Source: JALZHR01 sp036389695
GTDB lineage: Bacteria; Acidobacteriota; Blastocatellia; Pyrinomonadales; Pyrinomonadaceae
Direction: 5' to 3'
Length of the DNA: 54,452 bases
Assembly: GCA_036389695.1 (NCBI GenBank)
Contig: DASVWG010000291.1
Span: forward strand, 1-54,452
In this document: piece after piece, positions 15,239 to 23,694 of the stretch
Position numbering within the stretch: position 1 is the first letter of the stretch
Layout of the letters: every line of letters starts with the position of its first letter
The notes under the pieces: model-generated
Databases searched by the model: none
Told to the model about the DNA's origin: nothing
Seen by the model: the letters and a program-made list of their open reading frames with translations, nothing else
Made by a program: the position numbers and the translations under genes

Positions 15239-17209
15239 ATGAAAACAAAAACTTACTCCATTTTTGGAGCCGGCGCTGCGGGACTCTACACTGCCTGGAG
15301 ATTGCTCAACGGCGAAGCAAATAATGACAAAGACAACTCAAAAATGCTTGCCGAAGGCGATATTCTCGAATTATACGATTGGGGGAAATATGATTTCTCC
15401 AAAAAACACTCCGGCAGCCGCGAACCGGGCGCGCGCGTTTGCACGTGGCATTACAAAGAGGACAAAACAAAATCGTATCTCGAATTAGGCGGTATGCGCT
15501 ATGCCGATTGGAATAACGATGTAAAGTCCGGTCATTTGCTGGTTTCAACCGTTATCAAAGAACTCGGTCTGGATAGCGAGTCGGTAAATTTTAACGAATC
15601 CTCCAATCAACTGCTTTTTCTGAGAAACCGGAATATGTATCTGAATGACATCGGAGCCGGAGCGCCCGCGCCTTACAATCTTCCCGCCGAGGGCGCTACT
15701 CAATCGCCTTATAACGGATTTGCCGCCGTCCAGAATCTGGTCAACAGCCCGACGACGAGATTGGGCTGGTGCGAATTCTACCGGAACGGAACTCTCTCTA
15801 AGGAAACCGGCGCGCAGTCGGTCTTTGAAAACGGCGATTTCGCGAAGGACATCGGATACTGGAATTTGATGTATGACCAGTTAGGACCGGAGGGATTTGC
15901 CTACACCGCCGACGCCAACGGCTACACGTCAAACGTAATTAACTGGAATTCCGCCGATGCATTTAACGCCAACAACGAGTTTGCTCCGGGCAATCAATAC
16001 AAGACGCTGACGCAGGGATATTCGAGTATGTTCACGGCTCTGTTTGACGAGATTGAAAAACTTGTCAAAAAGAGCGGCGTCGTTTTTAAATATTATCCCG
16101 ATACGCGCCTTCATTCCATTTATGAAAAGAATAACGTCATACATTTCGGTATCGCGACGCGTCGTGACCCGTGGCAAAAGACGGAATCTAAAACCGCCGA
16201 TGCCGCCTGGCTGGCGATGCCCAGAAATTCCATCGACCTCGTAGCGCAAGCGACCCGCTACGCATCGATAGACGGATTTGATGTGTTGAACGAACGCGAA
16301 GTTCAGCTTTATCTGGAAGCGGCGGTTATGCAGCCTTCCTATAAAATCGGTTTGTTTTTTGATTCCGAGTGGTGGCTCAACAGCGCCGCTTACCCGCCTA
16401 AACTAACTTGCTATACCATTACCGGCGATACGCTCAAGCAGCTTGAAAACTTAAACTGGGCGAAAAACGACCTGCGCGAAATGGAGTACGGAAATCCGGC
16501 AGTGTTCAATATCGCTTATGACTCGGTAGAGGCGATTACGCTGGCAGTCAGCAATTGTATCGGCGAGACGCTTGATTTAGAACAACAGACCCAATTGCTC
16601 GGAGCTTCCCGACAACGCAACACCATCGGTCCGGCTTTTACCGATTCACCCGTCCGAATGGCGGTATATTTTGGAAATAATGCCTTAAGTCAATCAGGAG
16701 AAAAGGTTTACGGTATGCTCGCCAGCTATGATGACGAACAGTTTACGACCTTTTGGAAGGAGCTGGAAGAAGGACCCGACAAGCCGGTTGATATTCCGAC
16801 CTGTGAAGACGTTCAACCGCTCGCCGGACCGCGCGATTGTCCTCCGATAATGATAAAAATGCTGCGAAAACAACTTGCTGAAATGCATTTCGGACCGGGT
16901 TCTGATTTTAATCTGGTGCCTGTGCCATTAGAGGCGCGATATATGGATTGGTCGCTGCCGCCGTTTAATGCCGGTTATCACGCGTGGGCGGCTCATTACG
17001 ACATCGGCGACGTGCAGCGCAAAATCCGCAAGCCTTCGCAATTGATTGAAGGGAAAGACGCGAACATTTTTATTGTCGGCGAAACTTATTCAAACGATCA
17101 GGCTTGGGTTGAAGGCGCTTACTGCACCGCCGAATCGGTGCTGAACGACTTTTTCGATATGAAACCTATCGTGGACGAAGACAGCTATCCTTTCATTTGT
17201 CCGGAATAA
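15239..17209 (+). CDS. Flavin amine oxidase, L-amino-acid-oxidase-like
   Basis: A 656-residue flavoprotein. The dinucleotide motif FGAGAAGLYTAWRL is at residues 8-21. SREPGARVCTW and LELGGMRYADW form the usual substrate/FAD region of L-amino-acid oxidases (GGMR motif, near 80-90). FIVGETYSNDQAWVEGAY near the C-terminus is the conserved FAD-binding G-E-xxS-x-x-x-xWVEGA block. The family deaminates amino acids or amines to keto acids, ammonia and H2O2. It is longer than typical LAAOs (about 500-600). I start at ATG 15239; an upstream in-frame ATG at 15155 would overlap the previous gene by 71 bases. Together with the MSOX-like gene it forms a two-gene flavoenzyme unit of unknown product. Confidence 0.8.
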   Translation: MKTKTYSIFGAGAAGLYTAWRLLNGEANNDKDNSKMLAEGDILELYDWGKYDFSKKHSGSREPGARVCTWHYKEDKTKSYLELGGMRYADWNNDVKSGHLLVSTVIKELGLDSESVNFNESSNQLLFLRNRNMYLNDIGAGAPAPYNLPAEGATQSPYNGFAAVQNLVNSPTTRLGWCEFYRNGTLSKETGAQSVFENGDFAKDIGYWNLMYDQLGPEGFAYTADANGYTSNVINWNSADAFNANNEFAPGNQYKTLTQGYSSMFTALFDEIEKLVKKSGVVFKYYPDTRLHSIYEKNNVIHFGIATRRDPWQKTESKTADAAWLAMPRNSIDLVAQATRYASIDGFDVLNEREVQLYLEAAVMQPSYKIGLFFDSEWWLNSAAYPPKLTCYTITGDTLKQLENLNWAKNDLREMEYGNPAVFNIAYDSVEAITLAVSNCIGETLDLEQQTQLLGASRQRNTIGPAFTDSPVRMAVYFGNNALSQSGEKVYGMLASYDDEQFTTFWKELEEGPDKPVDIPTCEDVQPLAGPRDCPPIMIKMLRKQLAEMHFGPGSDFNLVPVPLEARYMDWSLPPFNAGYHAWAAHYDIGDVQRKIRKPSQLIEGKDANIFIVGETYSNDQAWVEGAYCTAESVLNDFFDMKPIVDEDSYPFICPE

Positions 17210-17240
17210 CCAGTAAAATTTAAGCGCAGAATCATTATTA

Positions 17241-17267
17241 AGCCGGTTGGAATTATTTCAACCGGCT
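17241..17267. terminator. Strong hairpin between flavoenzyme unit and purE
   Basis: AGCCGGTTG (17241-17249) pairs perfectly with CAACCGGCT (17259-17267) around a GAATTATTT loop and is followed by AAAAACA rather than a T-run. It lies 31 bases after the oxidase stop and 19 bases before purE. It may be a weak or factor-dependent terminator, or an mRNA structure before purE. Confidence 0.5.
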
Positions 17268-17286
17268 AAAAACACTGGTTACTTCT

Positions 17287-17787
17287 ATGACAGACAAAGC
17301 TGAAAAACCTCTTGTCGCAATCATTATGGGCAGCACGTCCGATTGGGAAACAATGCGAAATGCGTCGGATATCTTGACGAATTTCGATGTTCCGCACGAA
17401 ACGCGGGTCGTTTCGGCGCACCGGACGCCGGATTTGCTTTTTGAGTTTGCCAGGCAAGCCGAAGGGCGCGGCGTCGAGGTTATTATCGCGGGCGCGGGCG
17501 GCGCGGCGCATCTGCCCGGAATGACGGCTTCGCAGACGGTTTTGCCGGTTTTGGGCGTGCCCGTGCAGAGCAAGGCTTTGTCGGGCATGGATTCGCTGCT
17601 TTCGATTGTGCAGATGCCGGCGGGAATTCCGGTCGGGACGCTGGCAATCGGCGCGGCGGGCGCGAAAAACGCGGCGCTGTTTGCCGTCTCGATTCTGGCG
17701 AACTCGCGTCCGGAACTGCGAGAAAAATTAAGAGAGTTCAGGCGAAATCAAACTCAAACCGTTTTAGAATCAAAGCTGGAAAATTAA
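17287..17787 (+). CDS. purE: N5-carboxyaminoimidazole ribonucleotide mutase (PurE)
   Basis: A 166-residue class I PurE. It moves the carboxyl group of N5-CAIR to carbon 4, giving CAIR in de novo purine synthesis. The active-site motifs are complete: MGSTSDWETM (about residues 16-25), VVSAHRTPD (about 43-51), AGAGGAAHLPGM (about 70-81) and the GVPVQSKALSGMDSLLSIVQMPAGIPV block. The length is normal. No clear ribosome site is seen before the ATG. purK follows after 100 bases, so both halves of the bacterial two-step carboxylation are present. Confidence 0.97.
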   Translation: MTDKAEKPLVAIIMGSTSDWETMRNASDILTNFDVPHETRVVSAHRTPDLLFEFARQAEGRGVEVIIAGAGGAAHLPGMTASQTVLPVLGVPVQSKALSGMDSLLSIVQMPAGIPVGTLAIGAAGAKNAALFAVSILANSRPELREKLREFRRNQTQTVLESKLEN

Positions 17788-17828
17788 TCGCCGTGGCACT
17801 TGCGGACAAAGACCGCTTTCCCAATTTT

Positions 17829-17896
17829 TATCCGTCATTATCTGTGCTAACCTGTGATTTCGTTCTGGTGAATTTTCGTGCAAATTCGTGGCTAAA
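17829..17896. repeat. Word-repeat run between purE and purK
   Basis: Drifting words ATCCGTC/ATCTGTG/ACCTGTG are followed by TTTCGTG, ATTCGTGGCTAAA. The final part is the inverse of the TTTAGCCACGAA word family found as palindromes at 19053, 24975 and 32887. Here only one arm is seen. Its last word contains the GTG used as the purK start. Confidence 0.6.
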
Positions 17897-19057
17897 ATAA
17901 TCCAACCAAATTCAACCATCGGCGTTTTCGGCAGCGGTCAGCTCGGGCGGATGTTCGCCATCGAGGCGCGCAAGATGGGTTATCGCGTGCACACGTTTTC
18001 GCCCGCGTCCGACACGCCGACCGGACAGGTCGCCGATTTTGAAACTTCCGCCGATTATGAAGATTTAGGAAAGGTCAGAAAGTTTGCCGAAGCGGTCGAT
18101 GTCGTGACGTTTGAATTTGAAAACGTGCCGTCAAAAACGGTCGAAGTCGCGGCGCAGTTTGTCGCGGTTCACCCGAAGGGCGAAATTCTGCACACGACGC
18201 AGAACCGCCTGCGCGAAAAAACTTTTCTTTCGCAGAACGGCTTTCCCGTGACGCCTTTCCGGCACGTTAAAACTCTGGAAGATTTAAGCAGCGCGGCTCG
18301 CGAAACCGGTTTTCCGTGCGTGTTGAAAACCGCCGGTTTCGGTTACGACGGTAAAGGTCAGACGAAAATCGAAGCTTTCGGGGAAATCGAAAACGCTTTC
18401 GCCGCTTTGAAAAATCAGGAAGCCGTGCTGGAAGCCTTTGTCGAATTTGAAAAGGAAATTTCGGTCGTCTGCGCGCGCGATTGGACGGGCGATTTCGCGC
18501 ATTACGGCGTCATCGAAAACGAGCACGCGCGGCATATTCTGGACGTTTCTTTCGCGCCCGCGCTCGTCACGGAAAAAATTTATCGGGAAGCGATTGAAAT
18601 CGCGCGCTCTGTTGCCGAAGCTTTCGATTACGTCGGAACTTTGTGCGTCGAATTTTTTCTGACGAAAGACGAGAAGCTGCTCATTAACGAGCTTGCGCCG
18701 CGCCCGCATAATTCCGGTCACCTGACTTTCGATGCGTGCGCCGTATCGCAGTTTGAACAGCAATTGCGCGCCGTCTGCGGCTTGCCGCTCGGCTCGACCG
18801 AATTTTATAAACCGGCGGCGATGGCAAATCTGCTCGGCGACGTCTGGCGCGCGGGCGAGCCTGTCTGGACGAATGCTTTAAAGTTTCCGAATTTAAAATT
18901 GCATCTTTACGGCAAAGCCGAACCGCGCGGCGGGCGCAAAATGGGACACCTGACGGCGCTCGCCGGAACGGCGCGGGAAGCGGTCGAGACGGTGAGAAAA
19001 GCGAGAGAGGAATTAGCCGCGAACAAATCCGAAAAAGCGCGAACAGAGAGAAATTAG
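17888..19057 (+). CDS. purK: N5-carboxyaminoimidazole ribonucleotide synthase (PurK)
   Basis: A 389-residue ATP-grasp enzyme that makes N5-CAIR from AIR, ATP and bicarbonate for PurE. Seen are GVFGSGQLGRMFAIEARKMG (residues about 12-31), VTFEFENVP, TKTAGFGYDGKGQ-like segment LKTAGFGYDGKGQ, and NELAPRPHNSGHLT (about 260-273). The only usable upstream start is GTG 17888 (VAKIIQPNS), which lies in the word TTCGTGGCTAAA of a dispersed repeat and has no ribosome site. The stop TAG (19055-19057) also lies in a repeat word (ATTAGCCACG). Both ends of the coding region are therefore set by repeat DNA. The last residues (NKSEKARTERN) are charged and probably not part of the fold. Confidence 0.95.
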   Translation: MAKIIQPNSTIGVFGSGQLGRMFAIEARKMGYRVHTFSPASDTPTGQVADFETSADYEDLGKVRKFAEAVDVVTFEFENVPSKTVEVAAQFVAVHPKGEILHTTQNRLREKTFLSQNGFPVTPFRHVKTLEDLSSAARETGFPCVLKTAGFGYDGKGQTKIEAFGEIENAFAALKNQEAVLEAFVEFEKEISVVCARDWTGDFAHYGVIENEHARHILDVSFAPALVTEKIYREAIEIARSVAEAFDYVGTLCVEFFLTKDEKLLINELAPRPHNSGHLTFDACAVSQFEQQLRAVCGLPLGSTEFYKPAAMANLLGDVWRAGEPVWTNALKFPNLKLHLYGKAEPRGGRKMGHLTALAGTAREAVETVRKAREELAANKSEKARTERN

Positions 19058-19224
19058 CCACGAAAGAACACGAAAAAGCACGAAACAAGAAGAAAGAAAT
19101 TAGCCCGCGAAATACGCGAAAGAAACGAAAAGGAAAACAAATACTGAAATTTTATTTATTTTCTTTTTCGCGCCTTTTCGCGTGTTTCGCGGGCTAATGT
19201 TTTAAGTTTTCTTTCGCGGCTAAT
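19053..19224. repeat. Nested TTAGCCACGAAA / TTAGCCCGCGAAA palindrome
   Basis: The inner inverted repeat is 19099-19121 with 19176-19198 (22 of 23 match, words TAGCCCGCG, ACGCGAAA). The outer inverted repeat is the ATTAGCCACGAAAGAA word at 19053 and its inverse TTTCTTTCGCGGCTAAT ending at 19224. It fills the gap between convergent purK and dienelactone-hydrolase genes and supplies the purK stop codon. Confidence 0.8.
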
Positions 19225-19226
19225 CT

Positions 19227-19919
19227 TTAGTTTTCGAGCGGTATTGTTGCTTTTTCGAGATTTTTATCGAAAAATGCGATAACTTTCGCCCAGGCGTCTT
19301 TGGCTGCCGTTTCGTCGTAAACTTCGGGGCGCGTGTTGTTGAAAAAAGCGTGGTCGGCGTCGTATTTCAGCACTTCAATCGGCAGAAAATTTTCCGTCGC
19401 GATTCTTTCCATCTCGCCGACTTTTTCCGGGTTAATCCATTGGTCTTTGATGCCGGAGACGAAAAGAACCGGGCATTTTAAATCCTTGAGCGTAAATTCG
19501 TCGGGAATGTCGCCGTAAAACGGAGCCGCCGCGCCGATGTTTTCCAGTTCGCAGGCGGCGCGCAGGGCGAAAGTGCCGCCCATACAAAAACCCGTGATGC
19601 CGAATTTTTCGATATCGTAAGTGTCCCGCGCTTTGTCAATCGCCATCTGAATCGTGTTTAAGCCGTCTTCGATGTCGAGATTCTGCATCAGGCGTCCGGC
19701 TTCTTCCTTGTCTTTGGTCACTTTTCCGCGATAAAGGTCGGGCGCGATTGCCGTAAAGCCTTCGTCGGCGTAGCGATTCGCAATGTCTTTGATGTGCTCG
19801 TTTAAGCCCCACCATTCCTGAATTATAATGACGGCTTTTTCGCCGCCGGCATCCGGCGCGGCGACATATGCGGTCGAAGCGCCGTTGGCGGTATTAAATT
19901 GTAAAGTTTCGGTTTTCAT
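19227..19919 (-). CDS. Dienelactone hydrolase family protein
   Basis: A 230-residue alpha/beta-hydrolase of the dienelactone-hydrolase family. The nucleophile is Cys112 in ITGFCMGGTFALRAA. Glu35 (IIQEWWGLN) is the conserved partner glutamate. SGIKDQWINPEKV gives the acid Asp and DADHAFFN the His, so the triad is complete. The model enzyme opens dienelactone in chlorocatechol breakdown, but many bacterial homologues act on other esters. No signal peptide is present. The ATG is preceded by AAGGAG. The gene is alone on its strand; the amidohydrolase is divergent. Confidence 0.9.
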   Translation of the reverse strand: MKTETLQFNTANGASTAYVAAPDAGGEKAVIIIQEWWGLNEHIKDIANRYADEGFTAIAPDLYRGKVTKDKEEAGRLMQNLDIEDGLNTIQMAIDKARDTYDIEKFGITGFCMGGTFALRAACELENIGAAAPFYGDIPDEFTLKDLKCPVLFVSGIKDQWINPEKVGEMERIATENFLPIEVLKYDADHAFFNNTRPEVYDETAAKDAWAKVIAFFDKNLEKATIPLEN

Positions 19920-20047
19920 AATAACTCCTTGAAAATTTTTTTGCTTTAATTATAAACACGCCGGAGCAAGCGCGTGCAATTTTGTCGGCGAAAACTTTTC
20001 TGGCGGTCGATTAAGTGTTATAAAAATTCTGCCAAACTTTAAAATCT

Positions 20048-21856
20048 ATGTGGAAAAAAATTTTAGCTTTTCAATTATTAATACTACTGTTGTGCCCGTT
20101 TACAGTTTTCGCGCAGGCGAAACAGAAAATTTCGCTTTTGCTCGTTAACGGAAAAATTTTTACGGCTGACGCGCAGTTTTCAATCGCCGAAGCAGTCGCC
20201 GTCGATGGTGAAAAAATCGTCGCAGTCGGGAAAACAAGCGATTTAAAAGCCAGATTTCAGGCGACGCGCGAAATCGATTTGCAGGGAAAGCTCGTGACGC
20301 CGGGATTTAACGACGCGCACGTTCATTTTTTGCGCGGCGCGCTGGCGCTTCTGACCGTGAATCTGCTCGACGCCAAATCGGTCGAAGAAGCAAAAGCGCG
20401 CGTCGCGGCGAAGGCGAAGGAAGTAAAGCCCGGCGAATGGATTTTCGGGCGCGGCTGGGACCACACCGTCTGGAAACAAAATTTTCCGACGAAAAAAGAT
20501 TTGGACGCCGTCGCGCCGAATAATCCGGTTTATCTGGTTCGCGTCGACGGTCACGTCGCCTGGGTAAATTCGGCGGCTTTGAAACTGGCTGGCATCGACC
20601 GCACCACGCCGAACCCGGAAGGCGGCGAGATTGAAAAGGACGCTGCCGGAGAGCCGACCGGAATTTTGAAGGAAACCGCGCAGAGCCTCGTCGCGCGCCT
20701 GATTCCGCAGCCCGACCGACCGACGCTTTTTCGCGGGCTGGAAACCGCGCTCGACATGGCGCGGCGCTACGGCATTACTTCCGTGCAGGACAATTCCGGC
20801 TACGAAACGACGAAGCTTTACCGCGCGTTTTTGCAGCAGGACAAATTGACCGTGCGCGTTTCGGAATGGCAGGATTTTGAAGATTCGATTGAAAAATTAA
20901 AACAGCAGCGCGCCGAGTTCGCCTCGTTTAAAGACAACCCGTCGCGTTTGAAATTGGGCGCTTTAAAAGGTTATGTCGACGGGACTTTAGGCTCGAAAAC
21001 CGCCGCGATGCTCGCGCCTTTTTCCGACGACGCGGGCAATTCCGGCATCCCGCGCCGCCCGGCGGAAGAATTGACCAAGATGATTGTCGAGCGCGATAAG
21101 GAAGGTTTACAAATCGCGCTTCACGCCATCGGCGACCGCGCGAACCGTATGGCGCTGGACGGATTTGAAGCGGCGAGAAAGCCCGTTAAGACGGCGCAAA
21201 ATGACAAAAATGCGCCGAAAGGACTTTTTACCGTTTACGACGTGCAAACGATAAAAGTGTCGGAATTTACTTTCAGCGCAAATTCAGGGCACGGCATTTC
21301 GCCGCAAGACTACGTCAATCCGCGGCGGCATCGCATCGAACACGCGCAGGTTATCAGCCCATCGGATTTTAAGCGTTTCGGCGAGCTCGGCATTATCGCT
21401 TCGATGCAGCCTTCGCACGCGATTTCCGATAAGCGCTGGGCGGAATCTCGCCTGGGCGAATATCGCGTTTTGGGCGCGTATGCGTGGCATTTTATGAAAT
21501 CTTACGGCGTTCACGTGCCGTTCGGAACGGATTTTCCGGTCGAGCCGATAAATCCGTATAACACGCTCTACGCCGCCGTTTCGCGCCAAGATGTCGAAGG
21601 CGACCCGATTGGCGGCTGGCAGCCGCAGGAGCGCCTGACGATGGCGGAAGCGATTCGCTGTCACACATACGAGTCCGCATTTGCGGAATTTTCCGAAAAC
21701 GAAAAAGGCGAAATAAAAACGGGAATGCTGGCTGATTTGGTCGTCCATTCCAAAGATTTGCTGACGATTGAGCCGAAAGAAATTTTAACGACCGAACCCG
21801 TTTTCACGATTTTTAACGGTAAGGTGGTTTACGAAAGTCAGAACCGCCTGCGGTAG
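20048..21856 (+). CDS. Secreted amidohydrolase (YtcJ-like, metal-dependent)
   Basis: A 602-residue amidohydrolase with an N-terminal signal peptide (FQLLILLLCPFTVFAQA). The metal-binding HxH is in GFNDAHVHFLRGAL (about residues 88-101). GWDHTVWKQNFPTK, LQIALHAIGDRAN (about 355-367) and the RHRIEHAQV histidine follow. SMQPSHA and FGTDFPVEP supply the last ligand Asp. This is the pattern of the YtcJ/exoenzyme-regulator branch, which hydrolyses amide or related C-N bonds; the substrate is unknown. The last codons and stop (SQNRLR, TAG) lie in a 30-bp repeat arm. Confidence 0.88.
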   Translation: MWKKILAFQLLILLLCPFTVFAQAKQKISLLLVNGKIFTADAQFSIAEAVAVDGEKIVAVGKTSDLKARFQATREIDLQGKLVTPGFNDAHVHFLRGALALLTVNLLDAKSVEEAKARVAAKAKEVKPGEWIFGRGWDHTVWKQNFPTKKDLDAVAPNNPVYLVRVDGHVAWVNSAALKLAGIDRTTPNPEGGEIEKDAAGEPTGILKETAQSLVARLIPQPDRPTLFRGLETALDMARRYGITSVQDNSGYETTKLYRAFLQQDKLTVRVSEWQDFEDSIEKLKQQRAEFASFKDNPSRLKLGALKGYVDGTLGSKTAAMLAPFSDDAGNSGIPRRPAEELTKMIVERDKEGLQIALHAIGDRANRMALDGFEAARKPVKTAQNDKNAPKGLFTVYDVQTIKVSEFTFSANSGHGISPQDYVNPRRHRIEHAQVISPSDFKRFGELGIIASMQPSHAISDKRWAESRLGEYRVLGAYAWHFMKSYGVHVPFGTDFPVEPINPYNTLYAAVSRQDVEGDPIGGWQPQERLTMAEAIRCHTYESAFAEFSENEKGEIKTGMLADLVVHSKDLLTIEPKEILTTEPVFTIFNGKVVYESQNRLR

Positions 21857-21951
21857 CGGGCGGTTTAACGCAGCCGTTCAAAACGTAAAAATAAATTCAA
21901 ACGTCTGAAACGCTAAACTTCAACCGCCCGCTACCGCAGGCGGTTCTGACT
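21836..21951. repeat. REP-like GC palindrome pair between convergent genes
   Basis: A perfect 30-bp inverted repeat: 21836-21865 and 21922-21951, loop 56 nt. Each arm has a CCGCCTGCGGTAGCGGGCGG core that can itself fold. The left arm encodes the amidohydrolase tail and TAG stop. The right arm begins inside the TAG stop of the ArsS-like gene. A diverged third copy is at 13685. Confidence 0.85.
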
Positions 21952-22954
21952 AAGCCATCGCGCCGCCGCAGCTTGAGCCTGCGCCGGCGGTGCAGCCGAA
22001 GCAATGCGCGGCGGTTCTGATTTCGCGGTTGGTAAAGATTTCGGGCGTAAAATCGAAAATCGTCTGCGGCAAGCGGTCGTCAACGCCGATTTCCAGCATT
22101 TGATTAAAGTCGCAGTCGTAGAGAAACCCGCGCCAATCCACGCTCAGCGTGTTGCGGCACATCAGCCCCGCGACCGTCGCCGGATTAAAGGCGTTAATCA
22201 GCTTCTGCATATAGCTTTCTTCATTTTTCGTGCGACGGAGCCAATCCAGAAAACGCGCAATCGGCATATTCGTAATCGTGTAGAGATTGTTGAAATGCAG
22301 ATTGTAGCGGTTTTTCAGCTCGCGTTTGAAATCGGCTTCGATTGAGCTTTGCGCGGGCGGCAGAAATGCGCCGACCGGATTGTAAACAAGGTTCAAAATC
22401 AGGCGGCTGCCTTCGAAGCCGTAGCCGAAATCGTTCAAACGCTTTATCGCTTCGATGCTTTTTTCAAAAACGCCCGCGCCGCGCTGCGCGTCCGTCTGCT
22501 GCGGCAAAAAATACGGCAGGCTCGACACGACCTCGACTTCGTTTTCCGAAAAAAATCCGGGCAAATCCGCCTGCTGCGGCTCGAACATCACGGTCAGATT
22601 GTGCCTGACCATTATGCGCGCGCCGGTTTTTCGCGCCTCGGTGACCAGATAGCGAAACGACGGATTCAGTTCCGGCGCGCCGCCGGTAATGTCGAGCGTC
22701 GGAATCCGAAAGCCGCGCAGAACGTTCAGACAGGCTTCGACGGTTTCCGCCGCCATAATTTCCGTGCGTTTCGGGCTGGCATCGACGTGACAATGCTTAC
22801 AGGCTTGATTGCAGAGTTTTCCGACATTGATTTGCAAAATATCAACGCCGGTCGAGCGCAGCTCCAAGCCGTGTGCGCCGAGTTTATCGTCAAAACCGAC
22901 GGACGATTGCGGCAGTGCGGTCTTGCCGTGGCGGGTGATTTGAACAGCTTGCAT
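21950..22954 (-). CDS. arsS: Radical SAM protein of the ArsS (arsenosugar biosynthesis) family
   Basis: A 334-residue radical SAM enzyme. The cluster motif CX3CX2C is Cys48, Cys52, Cys55 (CNQACKHCHVDASPKRTE), which in this exact form is diagnostic of the ArsS/TIGR04167 group. DITGGAPELNPSF (about 93-105) is the SAM-binding GGxP region. The C-terminal domain ends in CFGCTAGAGSSCGG (about 319-332), the Cys-rich DUF3641-type tail. ArsS is implicated in making arsenosugars by transferring a deoxyadenosyl group to methylated arsenic. It is the last gene of a minus-strand run with NTF2-like, CMD and DinB-like genes (gaps 3-15 bases). No arsM methyltransferase is present in the window. Confidence 0.85.
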   Translation of the reverse strand: MQAVQITRHGKTALPQSSVGFDDKLGAHGLELRSTGVDILQINVGKLCNQACKHCHVDASPKRTEIMAAETVEACLNVLRGFRIPTLDITGGAPELNPSFRYLVTEARKTGARIMVRHNLTVMFEPQQADLPGFFSENEVEVVSSLPYFLPQQTDAQRGAGVFEKSIEAIKRLNDFGYGFEGSRLILNLVYNPVGAFLPPAQSSIEADFKRELKNRYNLHFNNLYTITNMPIARFLDWLRRTKNEESYMQKLINAFNPATVAGLMCRNTLSVDWRGFLYDCDFNQMLEIGVDDRLPQTIFDFTPEIFTNREIRTAAHCFGCTAGAGSSCGGAMA

Positions 22955-22957
22955 ATT

Positions 22958-23344
22958 TTAGCTAATGTCCCGGATTTCAGAAATTTTGCCGTCGGCGAAG
23001 CGAAAAATTGATTTACCTTTTAGTTTGATTCGGTCGCCCGCTTTTAATCCGTTCGGCAAATCGGCGGCGATTGTGCCGCGGTAATCGATATTGACTTCGC
23101 AGCCGTCGGCGCTGAAAGCAAAATCCTCGATTTTTTGCGTTCTTTCGGTGAAAATTTTCGCCGCCTGTTCCGCTTGCTCTTTAAAAGCTTCGATTCCTTT
23201 TATCTCAAGCGTCACTTCGCCGTTTGAGACGTTTTCGAAAACTATCCGGTCGTGCAGAACCGACAACATTCGCGCGACATCGAAACGGTTGTAAGCCTGA
23301 ACGTAAGTTTCCACCAGTTTCTTCTTTTTCTCTTCGTCAAACAT
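22958..23344 (-). CDS. NTF2-like (SnoaL-type) protein
   Basis: A 128-residue NTF2-like fold protein: an N-terminal helix (EKKKKLVETYVQAYNRFD), then VLHDRIVFENVSNGE, FTERTQKIEDFAFSADG and the closing strands LKGKSIFRFADGKISEIRD. Such proteins are small ligand-binding or isomerase-like modules; none of the catalytic pairs of known SnoaL enzymes can be assigned. ATG 23344 is chosen; a TTG at 23353 would add three residues. It starts 15 bases after the CMD gene and ends 3 bases before the ArsS-like gene, so it belongs to that operon and may serve it. Confidence 0.7.
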   Translation of the reverse strand: MFDEEKKKKLVETYVQAYNRFDVARMLSVLHDRIVFENVSNGEVTLEIKGIEAFKEQAEQAAKIFTERTQKIEDFAFSADGCEVNIDYRGTIAADLPNGLKAGDRIKLKGKSIFRFADGKISEIRDIS

Positions 23345-23359
23345 AAATTTCAACGCCGG

Positions 23360-23689
23360 CTACATCGAAATTTTATCGTGGACGTTGTGCGATTGGATGC
23401 CGTGAATCAGGCTCGCGCCGCCGCGAATTGCCGAAGCCAGATGAATCGCCTCGGTCATCTGCTCCATATTCGAGCCGTTTTCCAGCGACGACTGCGTGTA
23501 GGCGTCGATGCAGTACGGACATTGCACGGTTACGGCGACCGCCAGACCAATCAGCGCCTTTTCGCGCCGTGAAAGCGCGCCGTCTTCCTGACAAGCCTGA
23601 TACCAAGCCATAAATTTTTCAAAAAGCTCGGGTTTGGTTTTCCCGATTTCACCAAATCGCGCTAAATCTTCTTCGTTGTAATAGTGCAT
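23360..23689 (-). CDS. Carboxymuconolactone decarboxylase-like, ArsS-associated peroxidase-like protein
   Basis: A 109-residue CMD/AhpD-fold protein. The redox pair is Cys57-Pro-Tyr-Cys60 in VQCPYCIDAYTQ, followed by the EAIHLASAIRGGASLIHG helix. The N-terminus MHYYNEEDLARFGEIGK matches the arsenosugar-biosynthesis-associated peroxidase-like family (TIGR04169), whose members sit next to ArsS. In some organisms the family has selenocysteine at the first position; here both positions are ordinary TGC/TGT-type cysteine codons. It lies 5 bases after the DinB-like gene in the same minus-strand operon. Confidence 0.8.
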   Translation of the reverse strand: MHYYNEEDLARFGEIGKTKPELFEKFMAWYQACQEDGALSRREKALIGLAVAVTVQCPYCIDAYTQSSLENGSNMEQMTEAIHLASAIRGGASLIHGIQSHNVHDKISM

Positions 23690-23694
23690 ATTTA

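Noticed and set aside
17829..19224. CRISPR-like direct repeats around purK
   Set aside because: The repeated words are 7-12 nt, drifting and without unique spacers of constant length; they are palindromic word repeats, not a CRISPR array.
23360..23689. Selenocysteine in the CMD peroxidase-like protein
   Set aside because: Both positions of the CPYC motif are normal cysteine codons and the frame has no in-frame TGA.
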